From: Acanthacorydalis orientalis
Taxonomy: Eukaryota; Arthropoda; Insecta; Megaloptera; Corydalidae
Reading direction: 5' to 3'
Length of the DNA stretch: 64,000 nucleotides
Assembly (NCBI GenBank): GCA_034766995.1
Contig: CM068315.1
Span: 54,846,556-54,910,555, forward strand
Position 1 is the first letter of the stretch. The number at the start of each line of letters is the position of its first letter. The position numbers and the translations under genes are program-made. This document shows, one piece after another, positions 26,237 through 33,941 of the stretch. The notes beneath the pieces were generated by a model. It was not told the origin of the DNA. It was given only the letters and a program-made list of their open reading frames with translations, and did no database searches.

Positions 26237-29200
26237 AGTGTTACTTACGAATTTGTGTTTGAAGCTTGATTACTCGGCCTTTGCGATGGACTCAAATTGA
26301 ACTCGTGTTGACTAGATAAATGTGGACGTGAACTGGTTTTAATATCATTCACAGTACTAATCTCCGTCGGTCTTCCAGTTTCTAAATTCGGTCTGTAACC
26401 AGCGACGCCATGTTGTCCCGCATGTCCGATCTCCGGCTTCAATTTCGTATTATCCGGTCGACCATTTTCGAAATTCGGCCGCGACGTTTCGAAACTCGGC
26501 CTCGATATCTCGTGTCCTGGCCTTTTCGAAACAGTATGCTGCTGCGGTCTTGTATTCTGGTTATCAGGTCTATAACCTCCGCTGTGCGGTCGTTGTGGTC
26601 TCTGCTGTTGCTGCTGCTGCTGCTGTTGCCCGGTTTTATCTGGTGGCGAGTACAATATCGCCGGTCCTTGATTATGATGTGACGAATGTTGGTGTTTATC
26701 TGATTCGGAATCGGGAATCGAATTCGACGTTTGGTTGTGCGAGCAACATGAACCGAACATGAATGAATCTACGCACATGCCGAGATGCTCGCCTTCTGAT
26801 TTTATACATTCCCAGACGAACATGCACGTCCCTTCTAGGTTATTTACCGTGCATGGTTTCGGACTTATTTGATAACCTGTAATTAAAAAAATATTCATAC
26901 AGAACAGATTCGTCACAGTACGACATTGAAAAATGAATAAAACAATTTCTCAACATATTTTTTACATCCGTACAACTTTATTTTAAAAGAGATTTTTTTT
27001 TATTTCACTCTTCATATTAAACCACACACAAAAAAAATAAATATCTAGAGTCAAACATTTCTCAAGAAGAATATATGAACATTTCGTATAATAATATTCA
27101 ATGACAAAAGTTCAACATTGTCATTAGTTGTAGTGAATGAATTAGAAACAAGTTTAAAATAAATAAAAGTGTTTGATGAGAGCGGAAGTATTTAATGGCA
27201 TTATCTGACGATGATTAAAAACAGGATACGTTTTACAGATTCTTGTTTATTGTTAATACCTCTCGAAAAATATCATACACAAGTATATTTTTCTCAATTA
27301 GTGCATTTTACGTGCAGTAAACGATCAATTTAAATTATGATTTATAGCTGAAAAAGTAAATTTCTGAACCAGCGGTGCATTGAAATAATAATCTTCGGTG
27401 CAACAAGAAAACATGACAGGAACCCGTACGAACTGTCATTACTGAGTAAAAAAAAAGATTGCTTTAATTAACGTAGAGCCTGTCCGATTCTTTAAATTGT
27501 ACCTTTTTAGTGGCGGCGAGTTAATAACCACCGGTGCTGCAGATGCGGTGCAAGACAGTTCAGTTGAAATTTTTGATAATTACACGTGGTTATTCTGTGT
27601 GGGCATTACATGCGTACGTGACTCGACTGTGACAATAACTTTTAATTATTTACATGTCTGACAGAACAACAGTTACAGTAATTAATGCGGCGAAACATCC
27701 ATGATATTTGCTATTCATATAGGACGAGACGTTCGTATCGGTGCACAAGTGTTAATCTGGATACGAACACTTATCGTTGTCTTATGTAACGTTTTAATAA
27801 TGATTTTGTACAACAAGCATAATAATAACAATAATAATAATTATTTATTAATTAAGAGGTTACAAGGCGGCATCTTCGATTAGATGTATAATCTTATAAC
27901 AATAACAATTACTTCTTACGATCAATAATGTTGCATCATGTGTTTATATTCAATTAGAATGTGTTTAAATTTATAAACGGGCAACGATAATGTAAGCTAA
28001 TAGAGTAAATAATTTAATTAATAATTCTATTTTATATTCCTGTTGTGGATTTGTATAGATTTTTCGTGACATACTAAACAGAAAATCGATTTTCTTAATG
28101 GAAATAGTTAGAACAGTTATACAGTCTATTATCTTGGAATATTGGTATTATTACAGCACAGAAAATACCAAACGGTTTCATTCATTAATCGAAAATGTTT
28201 TTTGATTAATGATTTGTTTAGAAATGAATACATGTTTCGTTGATTTTCATATTTTATAAATAACAATATAAGTGAAAAGCAGAGATGGAATTTGATTTAT
28301 ATTTTATTTTTTGTCCGTAAATTCAAAGTGCAATATGAACTGTAAAATTACACTATTTTGTCATCTTTCGTTCACTATATTATTTTTTAGATAATAAAAA
28401 TTTCCAAAATCAACTGAAATGTATTCCATTTTTCCACAAACATTCATTTTCTATATAAAAAAACACCGAATTATTTTTTTCTAATATTTAATCCTTCTTG
28501 GAAAATATTTATCAAACGTCGTATATCGTTGTAAATCTTCTATATGTATTCATTATTATCACTCAGCATCTATTCTGTATATGTTAATTTATCATTTCAC
28601 TTAAATTTTACAGCTCTGTTTGAACGGGTTGTACTTCTTATATGAAACTTTTTCATTCTTGTTCCTCAAGTGTTACATTATTTTATGTCCTGTCTGACCG
28701 TTTTCAAATTCAGAGAACCACAAAATATATTCTTATTTTATTTTTCATTTCGCTGTGGATTTATGTATTTCGAATGTAATTACCTTCAATTAAATTTTAA
28801 TCAAAAAATATTCTCCCTTTAGCTACAAATGTATACCATACCTTACAACATGTTATTTTTATTTAAAAAAAAAACCCTTCAATGCTCGAATTTCGAATCG
28901 TTCGAGCAACACCATTGTTTTTTATATTCATGTCTGTTATTATTAGTATATTAATTAATTACGGTTTTAATTTTTTTTCCGATGAACAGTTATCCAAAAT
29001 TGAACAACTTTACATTTCAATTATTTATTTTTAGTAATCTAATCCTAAAAAATAGTACCACAAATATAATTAAAAAGTATCCTACTTTTCTATAGTAAGA
29101 TTGAAATAGAAATTATATTTTGTACGTTTTAATTATATACTTTGTTCTGACTCAGAAAAAAAATCGACATTCGGAATCTGGTTTTTGCCGATTGGCTCTA

Positions 29201-29363
29201 ATATACATCTTACCCAGTTATAATAATATACAGCCCACAACAGACGGTAAATCAGTGAAGGTAACGTCGATTAAAAAGGGGCTGGATTTGACCTGTATTA
29301 AAAAAGTGTAGGCGGTGCAATTATTTTTATAAGCGGTTTAATCTATTTATCACATACACACAC

Positions 29364-29406
<43 letters not shown>

Positions 29407-30652
29407 AATATGTACGCATAATAATTTCATGTAAGGTGATTATATTTAAAGTGCTGTTTTTTACGAAATTTTATCAATATATTTGATGTATGATTACTGT
29501 TCTTGCAATATCTTTAAAAAAAATTAATTGCACATTTTATCTTTGCATCTTAATTTAAATCAAGATGTTTAGTCAAGTATAAGAGTAAATTCTTTATTTT
29601 TTTTTAAAAAAAAACACTTTTTTCCATCAGCTTCAAGTTTTTATTAGTTATTAGTAAGTATTAGTTATTTATAATTTTATCAATAGTTTTTAATTAATCA
29701 ATACATTTTTCCTGTATTATTATGTTATCAACTTTCCATATTATCAAATTTGTCTTGAAAATAGCAGTTTTCTAAATTAATTTTTCTGTCTTTAAATTTA
29801 TTTTACAACAATCTGTTAATTACTGAAATTATCTTTAAAACACAAAGGTGCATATAATCTGATTTTTCTTTTTGATATATCCTTATAATATATCCATCAA
29901 AATGCGAATAATCAGCAGGAAAAATAGTAAATATTTTCATAATCAAATATTTATCATTTTTAATTAACAAAAGTTTGTGGTTTATGGAGTGTGAAAAATG
30001 TATTCATAAAAGTAAGAAAAGGTACAGAGCAAGAACTATATTATATAGAACTAGTATACAACCCGTTAAAATTGACAGGAAAATAGAAGGAAACATAGGA
30101 AAAATCCTATTGATTGGTTTTTTCAACATATTTACGCAAAAAAATATCTATGAATGAAACTTAATGAATTAAACTTAAAACATATGAGCTGACAAATCAA
30201 ACTTTTATTATCACCGTATACACTTTGTCCTGTGGACAAAGTGACGAGAAATGCGTGTTTTTATTATTGAGAGAAGAAAGAGAAATGTAGGGTTCTACCA
30301 TTAAAAAATAATGAAATCACTGCTTGTAAACGAGGCATTCTTCAAGGAAATCAATTTTCTTCAATTAAAAATATCTTCTACAAATCAATAAAGTAGAGAC
30401 ACAGTGCTTCCAAGGAGATTTTGAGACAATTTATCTTTATTAGAAAAAAAATTTATTGTTAAATTAATTTGCTATTGTTTTCACGATGAAGTTAAAAATT
30501 CACTTTTTCAGTTTTCACTGCCCTTCCAAATTCGAAAACAGTTCTTCCTTAATAAAAAATAATGTATTTTACAATCTTTATCACATTTTCCAAATTGATT
30601 TTGTACGCCGTTTGATTTTCGTTTTTATATAGTATGGTTCTTTCTCTCTCTA

Positions 30653-30684
<32 letters not shown>

Positions 30685-30695
30685 CAAATATATAT

Positions 30696-30726
<31 letters not shown>

Positions 30727-32053
30727 TATGTGACGTCATAATATATACAGTTTCAACCAATTTTCTTTCTCTTCCTCAATCATCGAATCATTGAAGCTTT
30801 TGATTGAAACGTTACTTATTCGTTCAACCCAGGCCCACAGTTATACGTGTGTTCCTAACCATAAATTGAATTGCACGTTATTTTCACAAGAAAGCGAGGA
30901 ATATGCATAACTGCATCGAAATTTCAGTCCGCAATATGAATTTCAGATATTGTATTCTCCGCAACTGTTATTTCTGGTATATTTTTATTTATAAATATGA
31001 CGTAGTATTATTAAGATTCATTTCAGTACAACGAAAGTTTAATTGTAATGTAAACTTTTATTATTAATTACACATTACTGTAATGAGCTATTACGGGTTG
31101 ATGACTCTGTCGAGGTATTTCTAATTATAGAGTTGTCAGGTGTACTCGAGTGTTTTTTTCTTTTTAATTTTTATGAAATGTGTTTCTGTTCTTATTTTTT
31201 TATATTTTTTTTTCGAATATGTAAATAGTGAGATGAGATGAAAATCTAGGAGATCGTGAAAAAGTTCGAGATAAAAATCAAACATGACGACTTGTAATTA
31301 TTTTTAAATATTTAATAAGTCTAATATTTTTCATAGATTCACAATTTGCTTACCTAGTAACTATTTAAAAAAATGTAGAAAAACGAACAGGAAATAAATG
31401 ATGTACAACAAACATCAATGAGATCAAAATCTAATAAAACATATTTTTATATTATTTTTCATAAAAACAGCAATTCCATAATTTCATGTAGAAGTAAACT
31501 TAATTGATAAAAATTGAACCACTTACTCTCTTACCATAAAACGAAATCCAGTCTGAATTTGAATTTTAAATGAAACTTACTTATTTTTCACAATTTAAAT
31601 TTTTCACTCATCTTACAAATGACAAAAACGTTTCTAATCAAAAACATTCAATCTCATTTCATATATACTATTTTTTTATCATTTTTATACTTTTATCTTT
31701 TGTTAAGCACTGAAATAATTCAATAAATAAGTCATTTTCGACTAGTTTGTGATTCATTATGGAAAAAAATCAATTATATTTTTATATATATTCATATTTT
31801 AAGTAATAATATTTTGGAAAATTAAAACTATTCATTATAAGCACATTAAATATGGATTTTTATTCATTAAAGAACACATATTATTTAATAAATTGCCATT
31901 TTTATACATGAAATAATAAAAATTGTAGAGAGAATTAATATAAATTCTTAAATATGTATATTTAATATTTTTTTCTAAATATCCTGCCTGAACAAATTCA
32001 ATAACTGATAGAACTTGAATGAAAAATAATGTTTGATATATAAATAAATTATT

Positions 32054-32106
<53 letters not shown>

Positions 32107-33386
32107 TTCTATTAAGAACATGTATTTGTCGATGGATCGTACTTTAAATATTTGTCAATTATTTACTGTTACTTGTTTAATGTCTGTATTTTGAAAACAT
32201 GTTATCCATTGTATGTCTAATCGTCGTACACAATACAATAATAAATAAATAGTAGCGCAGTAGCGAAATCGGGATAAAAATCATACATCAAGGAGTCCGT
32301 ACATACAACGGCTCTACATATATGGGCATGTCGATTCCGTCGAGGCCCAGATTGGAATGCAGTACGCAGATAATTGGCCACGGTTGAACATGCTTTGCAT
32401 TGCCGCCTGATCGTCTGCCACATAGTATTGGCATGTCGCAGGGCGGCTTTTTGTATCCGCCAGCGACGCCTGTCTCATCAACTATTGAGTCCTTAACCCT
32501 GTGCCACTGACCGATCACAGAAAAAAAATCGACGATGAATCATAGAATGAACTCGCGTAGCGAATCTCATGAACGATACGTATGCTTGTTCTAAGTCGCT
32601 CGTATAAAAAAATCCATAAAAACTTATTCACCTGCAATTATACTTTGAGATTAGTGAATAAAATTCATACTGACACATTTCACTCTGTGCATATTTCCTA
32701 TTTTCAACTAGATTTTATTATTCAATTATACTGCTTGTAAAGTTTTATTCGCTTGAAAGAATATGCATTGTAGTTGAACATTGTTTGGATTTCAGATTAA
32801 CTGTTTTAAAGAAAAACGGCTTTTTTATTGATATTATTCTTTATGAAAACACAAAAAACACATTCTGTACTATAATACTGATATTCTGTACAAAATTCAA
32901 TGCATATTTCTTTGGGCTAATAGTATTTGATATAATTTCAAGTGTAAATACTATCAATCCACTAATATTTTAAGATTTGAAAAAAGATCGTTTACTATTA
33001 TGATAAACAATTTATTGTTAAGTAAATGGATTCATGAATTTGATCGATTCATCCCGGGTAGATTCTCTGAGCCGTTCTTGATGTAACTGTCTTTTCTTCA
33101 AACGCAGTACACCTTTTGTTTGCAATTTCTGTAGCGTCAGTCCCAAGTTTAAATTCATAAAGCAAATTACACTATTTTTCACAGACATTTTTAAGGGTTA
33201 GAATTATTTTTTAAATTAAAGTGAACAGTTCAAGATTCATTCAACAATTAACAGTAAAACACATGCTAATATTACTGATAGTCAATTCTTGGAATTTTGT
33301 CTGATAACAAGTGTGAACATTTTTTGGAATTATTGTACGTTATAACAACGACAGAACTTTCTTGATTACCTGATATATACTTTATA

Positions 33387-33434
<48 letters not shown>

Positions 33435-33465
33435 CACACACATATATATATATATATATATAAAT

Positions 33466-33504
<39 letters not shown>

Positions 33505-33729
33505 TATTAATTGCGTAAATTAATTTTCAGTAGTGAGTGTACAAATCATTGTTAAGTACAATTTTTATATTTATGAGGTGTAATTCACAAAATAGCTAGT
33601 ATATCTGTGTATTTTATCTTGTAATGTTTCTTCTTCGTTCAGCTGGAACTCACTGCTTTTTTTCTCAATATTTATTATATCGACATTGGCATTTATATTA
33701 AAATATAATTTATTTTTATTGTGTGAACG

Positions 33730-33808
<79 letters not shown>

Positions 33809-33941
33809 GTTTGATAAATCAATGTCAAAACTAAATTGTAAACTTACTTTTATTCCCATGTCCCCTTGTTTGGGTCCTCAGCGCCCCGCCATTGGACGGT
33901 AGCCACAGCAAGATGGCGCCCAGCACCGGGACCCAGAGCAT
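4733..33941 (-). CDS. Sb: Stubble-type transmembrane or secreted serine protease, whole gene (nine coding exons, 745 aa)
   Basis: This is the span of a spliced gene, coding in nine blocks listed separately. Joined, they total 2238 bases and read 745 codons plus TGA, with every junction GT..AG and every phase matching. The product matches Stubble, the insect epithelial S1 protease known in Drosophila for bristle, leg and wing morphogenesis through extracellular matrix remodelling and Rho signalling. Order of parts: hydrophobic N-terminus (about residues 2-15), six-Cys knot (C40, C49, C55, C66, C75, C76), Pro/Ser/Thr/Arg-rich stalk (about 80-487), activation site R501-I502 in RIVGG, and trypsin-like domain with H548, D598, S696 and D690 in the S1 pocket. 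C489 probably tethers the stalk to the protease domain through C618. The length is close to the fly protein (just under 800 aa). The catalytic domain is near-identical to the family consensus, so the Stubble call is firm. The exact N-terminus is less certain because an upstream exon exists. Confidence 0.95.
4868..6730 (-). other. Sb last intron (1863 bp)
   Basis: Bounded by CAG/GTACAT and TTTACAG. It contains (TA)n tracts at 5208-5241, 5449-5505 and 6294-6347 and a mariner 5'-end relic inserted just past the last of these. No further gene was recognised. Confidence 0.85.
6347..6604 (+). mobile_element. Mariner-like relic, 5' end only, in the last Sb intron
   Basis: It begins TTAGGCTGATAGGAAAATAA at a TA that closes a (TA)n tract, then follows the same order of motifs as the better copy at 62654 (AATATCATTTTAAAGTG, a version of TGTATTTTGGTA, then a decayed transposase start resembling ATGGAAAAGAAGGCAATAAG). 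Homology is lost near 6604, so only the leader and first codons remain. It is oriented opposite to Sb. Confidence 0.7.
6731..6880 (-). CDS. Sb: Sb exon: catalytic serine (residues 652-701)
   Basis: Exactly 50 codons between acceptor TTTCTTTTTAG and donor CAG/GTACAT. It reads [20 protein letters not shown] and continues to [15 protein letters not shown]696 in GDSGG is the nucleophile. D690, six residues earlier, sits at the bottom of the S1 pocket and predicts cleavage after Arg or Lys. C662/C681 and C692 fit the conserved S1 disulfide pattern, with the partner of C692 in the last exon. Confidence 0.97.
6881..7265 (-). other. Sb intron between catalytic Asp and Ser exons (385 bp)
   Basis: A short GT..AG intron holding only AT-rich sequence; nothing else recognised. 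Confidence 0.88.
7266..7563 (-). CDS. Sb: Sb exon: catalytic aspartate (residues 552-651)
   Basis: The acceptor TTTTAATTTCAG precedes TTTGTTGACATC; the donor is the weaker GAG/GTCTGT, fixed by phase and by homology. The exon encodes RIRVGEYDF, then [18 protein letters not shown] with catalytic D598, the tether cysteine C618 in SPICLP, and [20 protein letters not shown]. Sequence and length agree with the fly Stubble catalytic domain. N630 in NAT is a possible N-glycosylation site. The upstream intron (7564-19150) is the largest in the coding span. Confidence 0.97.
7758..8199 (+). mobile_element. Miniature mariner-like element (442 bp) with TA duplications
   Basis: The left end TTAGATTGGTGAAAAAATAA and the right end (reverse complement TTAGGTTGGTACAAAATTAA) are inverted repeats, each flanked by TA (7756-7757 and 8200-8201). 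The interior has no transposase reading frame, so it is a non-autonomous derivative. Placement inside an Sb intron suggests tolerance rather than function. Confidence 0.8.
9331..9790. other. GC-richer block with CCAAT and CACGTG motifs, identity unknown
   Basis: Two GC-rich parts (9331-9500 and 9706-9785) stand out from AT-rich surroundings. The first has two GATTGGTTGA copies (inverted CCAAT context), one of them inside CATCAA..TTGATG, and a CACGTG E-box between them. The second has GAGAGCGAGCG and pyrimidine/purine-rich runs. It could be a regulatory region or an unrecognised transposon; no coding potential is seen. Confidence 0.35.
10565..10645. repeat. (TA)n microsatellite, about 80 bp
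   Basis: Pure TA dinucleotide run, among the longest in the window. It gives spurious Tyr-Ile open frames. Confidence 0.97.
11475..11552. repeat. (TA)n microsatellite, about 78 bp, one interruption
   Basis: TA run interrupted once by ACATA near 11511; second core of the first duplicated unit. Confidence 0.97.
12009..12650. repeat. Diverged tandem duplication, second (shortened) unit
   Basis: It repeats the landmarks of the preceding unit in order: AACCATTTATAACGTTTCTG, (TA)n at 12109-12162, ACAGATTTTATTTTTATCGA, (TA)n at 12334-12400, CTGTGTTTAAGAAATTTATA, and AATGATAATAGAAGTAATTA running to a (TA)n at 12603-12646. About 600-900 bases present in the first unit are missing, mostly where its unique section lies between the two (TA)n cores. 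Confidence 0.75.
12929..13031 (+). promoter_or_regulatory. Candidate core promoter and first exon nested in the Sb intron, opposite strand
   Basis: TATAAAA at 12929-12935 is followed by a markedly GC-richer stretch (CAACTGGCCGGCGTAGCTCT onward, with TCAGTA at 12976) and ends at a strong splice donor, TTCG/GTAAGTG, at 13031/13032. Possible acceptors lie at TTTTTGTTACAG (exon from 13765) and ATTTTACAG (exon from 13924). No long reading frame follows, so if transcribed it is probably a non-coding RNA or encodes a very small peptide. This is inference from motifs only. Confidence 0.35.
13535..13579. repeat. (TA)n microsatellite
   Basis: About 45 bp of uninterrupted TA, with a shorter TA run at about 13494-13516. 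Confidence 0.95.
14409..14507. other. Imperfect hairpin in a GC-richer patch
   Basis: TATGCGTAATTGA (14409-14421) is the near-perfect reverse complement of TCAGTTACGCATA (14495-14507), with one mismatch. The inner flanks GCCACTAC and GCAGTGGTAG also partly pair. The loop is about 73 bases. It could be a structured RNA segment or the ends of a small transposon; no TA or TTAA duplication was seen. Confidence 0.45.
15641..15812. repeat. 40-bp minisatellite, two exact units plus decayed copies
   Basis: ATTTTTTGCGAAGTTGTTTT starts at 15641 and again exactly 40 bases later at 15681; a third copy starts at 15721 and soon diverges. TTTTTGCGAAGTT and TTTTTGCGCAGTTT continue irregularly to about 15812. 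The unit carries the alternating pair GCGAAG/GCGCAG. The Phe/Leu-rich open frame across it is an artefact of the repeat. Confidence 0.85.
17640..18070. other. GC-richer island in the large Sb intron
   Basis: About 430 bases of near-balanced composition (for example CACACTTGCAAACACGTGCG, CGAGTTCGAAACC, ATTGAATCGGCTCGGCG) inside very AT-rich DNA. It contains an ACGTG E-box core and a short palindrome GTCGTTTTACGAC. Two overlapping plus-strand open frames of about 60-70 codons lack any family resemblance or splice support. A conserved regulatory element is possible. Confidence 0.35.
18389..18439. repeat. (TA)n microsatellite
   Basis: About 50 bp TA run directly abutting the hairpin element at 18449. 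Confidence 0.95.
18449..18629. mobile_element. Hairpin miniature element (about 181 bp), family unassigned
   Basis: AATTTAGGCTTCCACATAAA at the left end is repeated in inverted form at the right (ACTTTCATGTGGAAGCCTAA). The arms run about 32 bases with few mismatches, and the inner parts also pair (ATCTCAAAAATTAAAAAATG against the ATCATATTTTGAATTTTT region). It sits next to a (TA)n tract. This shape fits a foldback or MITE-type element; the end sequence is not that of the mariner family seen elsewhere in the window. Confidence 0.7.
19151..19257 (-). CDS. Sb: Sb exon: catalytic histidine (residues 517-552)
   Basis: The acceptor TTATTGATTCTAG and donor GA/GTAAGTG bound 107 bases, reading [19 protein letters not shown] and then [17 protein letters not shown]548 in TAGHC is the charge-relay histidine, and C533 and C549 form the usual histidine-loop disulfide. 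[19 protein letters not shown] is a signature of Stubble orthologs. An 11.6 kb intron separates it from the next coding exon. Confidence 0.96.
20440..21010. promoter_or_regulatory. GC-richer island, candidate enhancer or promoter
   Basis: About 570 bases with dense CpG (AACGCGCTGCGCAATG, CTCGGCGCCGCGAG, TTTTGGACGCGGGCCCC) amid AT-rich intron. TTGACGTCAA at about 20967 contains the full cAMP-response-type palindrome TGACGTCA, and GTGCGCATACACACG lies upstream. A 60-codon plus-strand open frame shows no family resemblance. Local composition and motif density suggest constraint; function is inferred. Confidence 0.4.
21187..21325 (+). mobile_element. Mariner-like relic, 5' end
   Basis: It begins TTCGGTCGGTAGGAAAATAA, then TTGCGGTTTTTG and a leader matching the copy at 62654 (GTTCATATTAATATCATTTT, GTGTATTTTGGTA). 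Homology stops before any transposase sequence. Confidence 0.75.
21419..21720 (-). mobile_element. Mariner-like relic, probably the 3' end on the reverse strand
   Basis: TTAGGTTGGTAGGAAAATAA starts the block. The next bases (TTTATGAGCTTCAAACTCG) match the relic at 21740 rather than the 5' leaders, so it is probably a 3' terminus read backwards. CACATGAGCAACGATTAAAA near 21600 resembles a segment at about 48065. Its right limit is uncertain. Confidence 0.55.
21740..21990 (-). mobile_element. Mariner-like relic with transposase remains on the reverse strand
   Basis: It begins TTAGGTCGGTAGAAAGATAA. On the minus strand the interior reads pieces of a mariner transposase across frameshifts: VHNDQL followed by TLVESEP, and VSHL followed by GLDHLK, matching the element at 41885 and the DNA-binding region of the mellifera-type family. 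It is inactive. Confidence 0.75.
22144..22229 (-). CDS. Sb: Sb exon: activation segment and start of protease domain (residues 488-516)
   Basis: The acceptor TTGTTTCTAG and donor CAG/GTAAAT bound 86 bases. The exon reads [18 protein letters not shown], then [11 protein letters not shown]. The zymogen is cut between R501 and I502, and the new Ile N-terminus forms the salt bridge that activates S1 proteases. C489 is the conserved light-chain cysteine expected to stay disulfide-linked to C618 after cleavage. The basic P1 residue means the activator must itself be trypsin-like, or that the enzyme self-activates. Confidence 0.96.
22230..23166 (-). other. Sb intron (937 bp)
   Basis: GCAA/GTAAGT to TTGTTTCTAG. 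It contains a CTTCAAAGAG-type short inverted repeat region near 22390-22510 (GACGATGCTTCCATC against GATGAAAGCATCG). Otherwise AT-rich with nothing recognised. Confidence 0.85.
23167..23694 (-). CDS. Sb: Sb exon: Thr/Lys/Pro-rich stalk (residues 312-488)
   Basis: The acceptor TTTTTTACAG and donor GCAA/GTAAGT bound 528 bases, read through in one frame. The segment begins [20 protein letters not shown], passes through a basic Thr/Pro/Lys-rich section ([21 protein letters not shown], then [12 protein letters not shown]) and ends in Ser/Thr-rich sequence ([17 protein letters not shown] to SAHNNRTA). It is mucin-like, without cysteines, and forms most of the stalk that holds the protease domain away from the knot. 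The last base pairs with the next exon to give Lys488 just before the conserved Cys489. Confidence 0.92.
23695..24832 (-). other. Sb intron (1138 bp)
   Basis: TTAG/GTATTA to TTTTTTACAG. It contains one 79-bp mariner remnant (24347-24425); the rest is AT-rich without recognisable features. Confidence 0.85.
24347..24425 (+). mobile_element. Minimal mariner remnant (79 bp), both ends
   Basis: TTAGGTTGGTAACAAAATAA at the left and TTCTTACCAATCTAA at the right are inverted ends with almost nothing between. A TA precedes the left end. It is an extreme internal deletion of the same family as the other copies here. Confidence 0.65.
24833..25044 (-). CDS. Sb: Sb exon: Ser/Thr/Pro-rich stalk (residues 241-312)
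   Basis: The acceptor TTGGTTTCCAG and donor TTAG/GTATTA bound 212 bases. These finish Ser241 (TC+T) and end one base into Glu312. The encoded segment runs [19 protein letters not shown] and continues rich in Ser, Thr, Pro and Val, with more Arg-Pro pairs ([26 protein letters not shown]). There are no cysteines, no hydrophobic span and no recognisable fold, as expected for an extended, probably O-glycosylated linker. The call rests on phase continuity with both neighbours and the shared composition. Confidence 0.88.
25045..26248 (-). other. Sb intron (1204 bp)
   Basis: TC/GTAAGT to TTGGTTTCCAG. Holds (TA)n at 25657-25673 and, next to the donor, (TA)n(GA)n at 26199-26237; otherwise AT-rich with many A runs and nothing recognised. 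Confidence 0.85.
26249..26876 (-). CDS. Sb: Sb exon: disulfide-knot (clip-like) domain and start of stalk (residues 32-241)
   Basis: The acceptor TTAATTACAG precedes GTTATCAAATAAG, and the donor reads TC/GTAAGT. The exon encodes a six-cysteine module with C40, C49, C55, C66 and the C75-C76 pair, containing the Stubble hallmark ECIKSEG...[14 protein letters not shown]. This is the extracellular knot typical of insect Stubble proteins. It is followed by a low-complexity stalk with His/Ser runs, a nine-glutamine run (CAG/CAA codons, about 26608-26634) and a repeating Arg-Pro pattern spaced about every 6-8 residues (SRPSFE, SRPNFE, GRPDN, YRPNLE, GRPTE). The exon is clearly GC-richer than its flanks. 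The stalk is expected to diverge quickly between species; the knot is not. Confidence 0.95.
29367..29404. repeat. (TA)n microsatellite
   Basis: TA run of about 38 bp preceded by a short CA run. Confidence 0.95.
30221..30243. other. Perfect 10-bp inverted repeat
   Basis: CACTTTGTCC, three-base loop TGT, GGACAAAGTG. A small stable hairpin with no T run after it; could be a protein-binding palindrome or chance. Confidence 0.6.
30641..30729. repeat. Compound (TC)n(TA)n microsatellite
   Basis: A TC run passes directly into TA runs broken by CAAA and CATA units. TGACGTCA follows at about 30731. Confidence 0.93.
32054..32103. repeat. Compound (TC)n(TA)n microsatellite
   Basis: About 17 bp of TC followed by about 33 bp of TA, the same arrangement and order as at 30641 and 33730. 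Confidence 0.95.
32217..32520 (-). other. GC-rich island with overlapping open frames, identity unknown
   Basis: About 300 bases of near 50% GC in an intron that is otherwise strongly AT-rich. On the minus strand a 76-codon frame (32518-32288) and an overlapping 68-codon frame run through it; neither resembles a family I recognise. A pyrimidine run ending in CAG lies just upstream and TT/GTATGT resembles a donor near 32298. Splicing it between the flanking Sb exons would hit stops at the acceptors tried, so it is not an Sb coding exon as read. It may be an old insertion, a non-coding exon or a conserved element. Confidence 0.35.
33395..33497. repeat. Compound (TA)n / (CA)n microsatellite
   Basis: Three TA runs separated by two copies of AAATACACACACATAT, a higher-order repeat with a period of about 36 bp. 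Confidence 0.93.
33730..33802. repeat. Compound (TC)n(TA)n microsatellite
   Basis: About 22 bp TC followed by about 50 bp TA, ending 40 bases downstream (in gene sense) of the donor of the first recognised Sb coding exon. Confidence 0.95.

Larger units (their letters stand above)
26877..33847 (-). other. Sb intron between N-terminal and knot exons (6971 bp)
   Basis: A/GTAAGT to TTAATTACAG. Contents: a mildly GC-richer patch (27360-27760), (TA)n at 29367-29404, compound (TC)n(TA)n tracts at 30641-30729, 32054-32103 and 33730-33802, a CACTTTGTCC/GGACAAAGTG hairpin at 30221-30243, and a GC-rich island at 32217-32520. No protein-coding exon was recognised. Confidence 0.88.

Noticed and set aside
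32288..32518. 76-codon frame as an alternative Sb exon
   Set aside because: Joining the preceding Sb phase to the plausible acceptors (after GGTCAG, CACAG or TTAAG) meets a stop within a few codons.
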